The translations under genes were made by a program, and so were the position numbers. The notes under the pieces are model-generated. The model was not told where the DNA came from. It saw only the letters and a program-made list of their open reading frames with translations, and did not search any database. Source: Candidatus Bipolaricaulota bacterium (lineage in GTDB: Bacteria; Bipolaricaulota; Bipolaricaulia; Bipolaricaulales; Bipolaricaulaceae). From it: 9,038 nucleotides of DNA. The DNA lies in the NCBI GenBank assembly GCA_027027485.1, contig JALVLL010000201.1, positions 1-9,038 of the forward strand, given 5' to 3'. Positions 6,840 through 9,038 of the stretch are shown here, piece by piece (positions within the stretch are counted from its first letter, which is position 1; each line of letters starts with the position of its first letter).

Positions 6840-7121
6840 TCATCCCCCCTCGTTCGCTTTCTCACCTACCCGGAAGATCCTCAAAAGCTCCATAAGGGCC
6901 TCCTCCAGGACGGAGAGGTTGAGGCTGTAGATGCGCTGTTGTCCCCGGCGCTCCACCTGGACCAGGCCGGCGCGGCGCAACACCGCCAGGTGTTCCGATA
7001 GGGTGGAGCGGGCCTGGGGGAAGTGTCGGGAGATCTCCCCCGCGGTCATATCCCGATCGCGCAGGAGCCTGAGGATCTCCCGGCGCGTCGGATCGGCCAG
7101 GGCGCGGTACACCTCCTGCAT
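6840..7121 (-). CDS. ArsR-family winged-helix repressor, SdpR-like
   Basis: Small DNA-binding repressor of 93 residues. It opens with the classic YRALADPTRREILRLL (5-20), then a helix-turn-helix from about 26 to 54 (TAGEISRHF, STLSEHLAVLRRAGLV) and a wing near 56-68 (VERRGQQRIYSLN). There is no cysteine anywhere, so it lacks the ELCVC metal site of arsenic/cadmium sensors; this and the adjacent sdpI-like gene point to the SdpR type, in which the membrane partner relieves repression. The ATG at 7121 is chosen because the family usually starts one or two residues before the VYRALADPTR segment. It has no Shine-Dalgarno upstream (the preceding bases are AAATATCAAA), yet AGGAGGTG occurs just inside the gene at codons 2-4. 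It probably represses its own operon through the inverted repeat at 7126-7149. Confidence 0.9.
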   Translation of the reverse strand: MQEVYRALADPTRREILRLLRDRDMTAGEISRHFPQARSTLSEHLAVLRRAGLVQVERRGQQRIYSLNLSVLEEALMELLRIFRVGEKANEGG

Positions 7122-7125
7122 TTTG

Positions 7126-7149
7126 ATATTTCGCCAACCACCGAAATAT
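7126..7149. promoter_or_regulatory. Inverted-repeat operator for the ArsR/SdpR-like repressor
   Basis: A perfect 8-bp inverted repeat, ATATTTCG (7126-7133) and CGAAATAT (7142-7149), is separated by the 8-nt spacer CCAACCAC. Symmetric arms of this size suit a dimeric winged-helix repressor. One arm overlaps the -10 of the sdpR promoter and the other ends four bases before the sdpR start codon, so binding would block transcription of the sdpRI pair. The assignment to this repressor rests on position. Confidence 0.6.
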
Positions 7150-7174
7150 TAGCGGGTCCTCCACGCCCGGTCAA
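7146..7174 (-). promoter_or_regulatory. Promoter of the sdpR-sdpI operon
   Basis: On the minus strand, TTGACC (7174-7169, 5 of 6 consensus) and TAATAT (7151-7146, 4 of 6) are separated by exactly 17 bp. The start site would fall near 7139, giving a leader of about 18 nt made mostly of operator sequence. The overlap with the inverted repeat supports autoregulation. Confidence 0.6.
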
Positions 7175-7183
7175 GCCCCGCGC

Positions 7184-7212
7184 TTGTACATGGGATGCCG
7201 AAATGCTAACTT
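7184..7212 (+). promoter_or_regulatory. Candidate thrS promoter with extended -10
   Basis: TTGTAC (7184-7189) and TAACTT (7207-7212) are 17 bp apart, with a TG one base before the -10 (TGCTAACTT). Both hexamers are weak (3 of 6 matches), so the call depends on position and on the extended -10. Transcription would start near 7219, about 20 nt before thrS and just ahead of its GGAAAGGGGG ribosome site. The -10 lies in a small palindrome, GCTAACTTTAGC (7205-7216). Confidence 0.4.
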
Positions 7213-7238
7213 TAGCGTCGCTTGGAAAGGGGGATTTC

Positions 7239-9038
7239 ATGGCCAAAGTGATCCTGCCGCAGGGCGAAGTCCTCGAGGCCTCGGGCGTGAGCCTTCTGGA
7301 GTTCCTGAGGGAACGGGGGCTCGCGGACGGGATCGTCGGGGCCCTCCATGACGGGAAGCTCCGGGACATCCGGGATCCACTGCCCACGGACGGTGAGGTG
7401 AAGGCCCTCACCCTTACGGATCCCGAGGCCCTGGAGATCCTGCGGCACACGGCGGCCCACGTCCTCGCCCAGGCGGTGTTGCGGCTTTTCCCCGGGACGA
7501 AACTCGCCATCGGGCCCTCCATCCGCGACGGCTTCTACTACGACTTCGAGTTCCCCGAGCCCATCTCCCACGAGGATCTCCCCAAGATCGAGGAGGAGAT
7601 GAGGAGGATCGTGGAGGAGGACTACCCGGTGGAGAGGATCTTCCTTTCCCGGGAGGAGGCCATCGAGCTCTACAGGAAACGCGGCGACATCTATAAGCTC
7701 GAGCTCATCGCCGAGATCCCCGACGAGAAGATCTCCTTCTACAAGCAGGGGGAGTTCATCGACCTCTGCCGCGGGCCGCACCTTCCCTCCACCGGGTTCG
7801 TGAAGCACTTCAAGGTCCTGGAGCTCGCCGGGGCCTATTGGCGCGGCGACCCCAACAACCCCATGCTCACCCGCATCTACGGCACCGCCTTTCCCACCGC
7901 CGAGGCGTTGGAGGAGTACCTCAAGTGGCGCGAGGAAGCGCGTCGCCGCGACCACCGCACCTTGGGGCAACAGCTCGACCTCTACTCCATCCACAACGAG
8001 ATCGGGGCAGGGCTTGTCCTTTGGCACCCCAAGGGGGCCAAGGTCCGCCGCATCATCGAGGACTTCTGGGTGAGGGAGCATGAGCGGGAGGGCTACCAGC
8101 TGGTCTACACCCCCCACATCGGGAAAAGCAGGCTCTGGGAGATCTCGGGGCATCTCGAGTTCTACCGGGAGAGCATGTACGCCCCCATGGATATCGAGGG
8201 CCAGGAGTACTTCATCAAGCCCATGAACTGCCCCTTCCACATCGCCATCTACAAGACCCGCACCCGCTCCTACCGGGACCTTCCCATCAAGTACGCCGAG
8301 CTCGGCACCGTCTACCGCTACGAGCGGAGCGGCGTACTCCACGGGCTCCTCAGGGTGCGGGGCTTCACCCAGGACGACGCCCACATCATCTGCCGCCCCG
8401 ACCAGGTGGAGGAGGAGATCCTGAAGGTCCTGCGGCTTGCCCTGAGGATCCTGCGCACCTTCGGCTTCTCCGAGTTCTCGGCCCACCTCTCCACCCGGCC
8501 GCCGAAGTACGTGGGCACCCCAGAGGCTTGGGACCTCGCCACCGAGTCCCTCCGCCGGGCCCTGGAGCGGGAGGGGATCCCCTACGACGTGAAGGAGGGC
8601 GAGGGGGCGTTTTACGGCCCCAAGATCGACATCGACATCGAGGACTCCCTCCGGCGCTCCTGGCAGCTCACCACGATTCAATTTGACTTCAACCTGCCGG
8701 AGCGTTTCGACATGGCCTACATCGGCCAGGACGGCAAAAAATACCGCCCCTACATGATCCACCGGGCGATCCTGGGATCGTTCGAGCGGTTCTTTGGGAT
8801 CCTGATCGAGCACTACGGCGGGGCGTTCCCGGTGTGGCTGGCGCCGGTCCAGGCGGTGGTCCTTCCGGTTACGGAGGGTCAGGGGGCCTACGCCGACTCG
8901 GTGGCCGAAAAACTCCGGGAAGCGGGGATCCGGGCGGAGTCCTGGTCCCGGGGCGGGAAGACCCTGCGGTATCTCATCAGGGAGGCCCAGCTCCAGAAGA
9001 TCCCCTACATGCTCATCTGCGGTCCCCGGGACCAGGAC
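7239..9038 (+). CDS. thrS: Threonyl-tRNA synthetase, 3' end outside window
   Basis: Class II aminoacyl-tRNA synthetase that charges tRNA-Thr and removes mischarged serine. The 600 codons present run to the right edge without a stop; about 35-45 residues are missing compared with the usual 635-645. Residues 1-60 are a TGS domain. The editing domain (about 61-225) keeps HTAAH (His70, His74) and CRGPH (Cys177, His181). The catalytic core keeps the zinc ligands Cys331 (MNCPFH), His382 (DDAHI) and His508 (MIHRA), and motif 2 RYERSGVLHGLLRVRGF with its Arg. The anticodon-binding domain begins near 530 (FPVWLAPVQ), with GGKTLRYLIREAQLQKIPYM at 572-591. The ATG at 7239 follows GGAAAGGGGG at a suitable distance and gives the standard N-terminus. 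It is divergent from sdpR. There is no T-box leader; the whole upstream gap is 117 nt. No frameshift was found on reading every codon. Confidence 0.97.
   Translation, partial: MAKVILPQGEVLEASGVSLLEFLRERGLADGIVGALHDGKLRDIRDPLPTDGEVKALTLTDPEALEILRHTAAHVLAQAVLRLFPGTKLAIGPSIRDGFYYDFEFPEPISHEDLPKIEEEMRRIVEEDYPVERIFLSREEAIELYRKRGDIYKLELIAEIPDEKISFYKQGEFIDLCRGPHLPSTGFVKHFKVLELAGAYWRGDPNNPMLTRIYGTAFPTAEALEEYLKWREEARRRDHRTLGQQLDLYSIHNEIGAGLVLWHPKGAKVRRIIEDFWVREHEREGYQLVYTPHIGKSRLWEISGHLEFYRESMYAPMDIEGQEYFIKPMNCPFHIAIYKTRTRSYRDLPIKYAELGTVYRYERSGVLHGLLRVRGFTQDDAHIICRPDQVEEEILKVLRLALRILRTFGFSEFSAHLSTRPPKYVGTPEAWDLATESLRRALEREGIPYDVKEGEGAFYGPKIDIDIEDSLRRSWQLTTIQFDFNLPERFDMAYIGQDGKKYRPYMIHRAILGSFERFFGILIEHYGGAFPVWLAPVQAVVLPVTEGQGAYADSVAEKLREAGIRAESWSRGGKTLRYLIREAQLQKIPYMLICGPRDQD

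Noticed and set aside
7122..7238. T-box or other riboswitch upstream of thrS
   Set aside because: The gap is 117 nt and shared with a divergent gene; no specifier hairpin, no T-box consensus and no terminator/antiterminator pair were seen. tyrS likewise has only an 8-nt leader after gyrA.
7212..8813. 533-codon open frame on the minus strand opposite thrS
   Set aside because: It is an antisense shadow in GC-rich coding sequence. The plus strand reads cleanly as ThrRS with all catalytic, editing and zinc residues, and the antisense product resembles no family I know.

Overview
The window looks like chromosomal DNA of a GC-rich (roughly 60-65% by eye), probably thermophilic bacterium. The proteins are rich in Glu, Arg and Lys, the genes are tightly packed, and shadow reading frames are abundant. 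I cannot place the organism; a deep-branching or candidate-phylum bacterium would fit, but that is a guess. Most of the content is housekeeping (tyrosyl-tRNA synthetase, DNA gyrase A, threonyl-tRNA synthetase). Three things stand out: an intein inside gyrase, an sdpRI-type regulator/membrane-protein pair, and a cysteine-rich metzincin protease.

Layout, left to right. Up to 1102 (+) is the C-terminal part of a metzincin-like zinc metalloprotease whose frame is open at the left edge. A hairpin at 1124-1153 separates it from the convergent minus-strand genes. On the minus strand, read right to left, come sdpR-like ArsR repressor (7121-6840), SdpI-like membrane protein (6836-6159), gyrA with an in-frame intein (6059-2385) and tyrS (2376-1165). 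The sdpR-sdpI and gyrA-tyrS gaps are 3 and 8 nt, so each pair is almost certainly cotranscribed. The 97-nt sdpI-gyrA gap has a candidate promoter but no convincing terminator. Divergently, thrS (+) starts at 7239 and runs off the right edge. The 117-nt sdpR-thrS gap holds a candidate promoter for each gene and a perfect 8-bp inverted repeat placed as an sdpR autorepression operator.

The most interesting object is the 427-residue intein in gyrA. It begins directly after the catalytic tyrosine of gyrase (AMRY|C...HN|TEA), the same site as the mycobacterial GyrA intein. It keeps all visible splicing residues and both LAGLIDADG motifs, so it looks splicing-competent and possibly still mobile. The host gyrase also has Met at the quinolone-determining Ser83 position and two identical GyrA-box motifs. 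The downstream TyrRS lacks both lysines of the KMSKS loop (AMSQS). No RNA genes, CRISPR arrays, insertion sequences or T-box leaders were seen.
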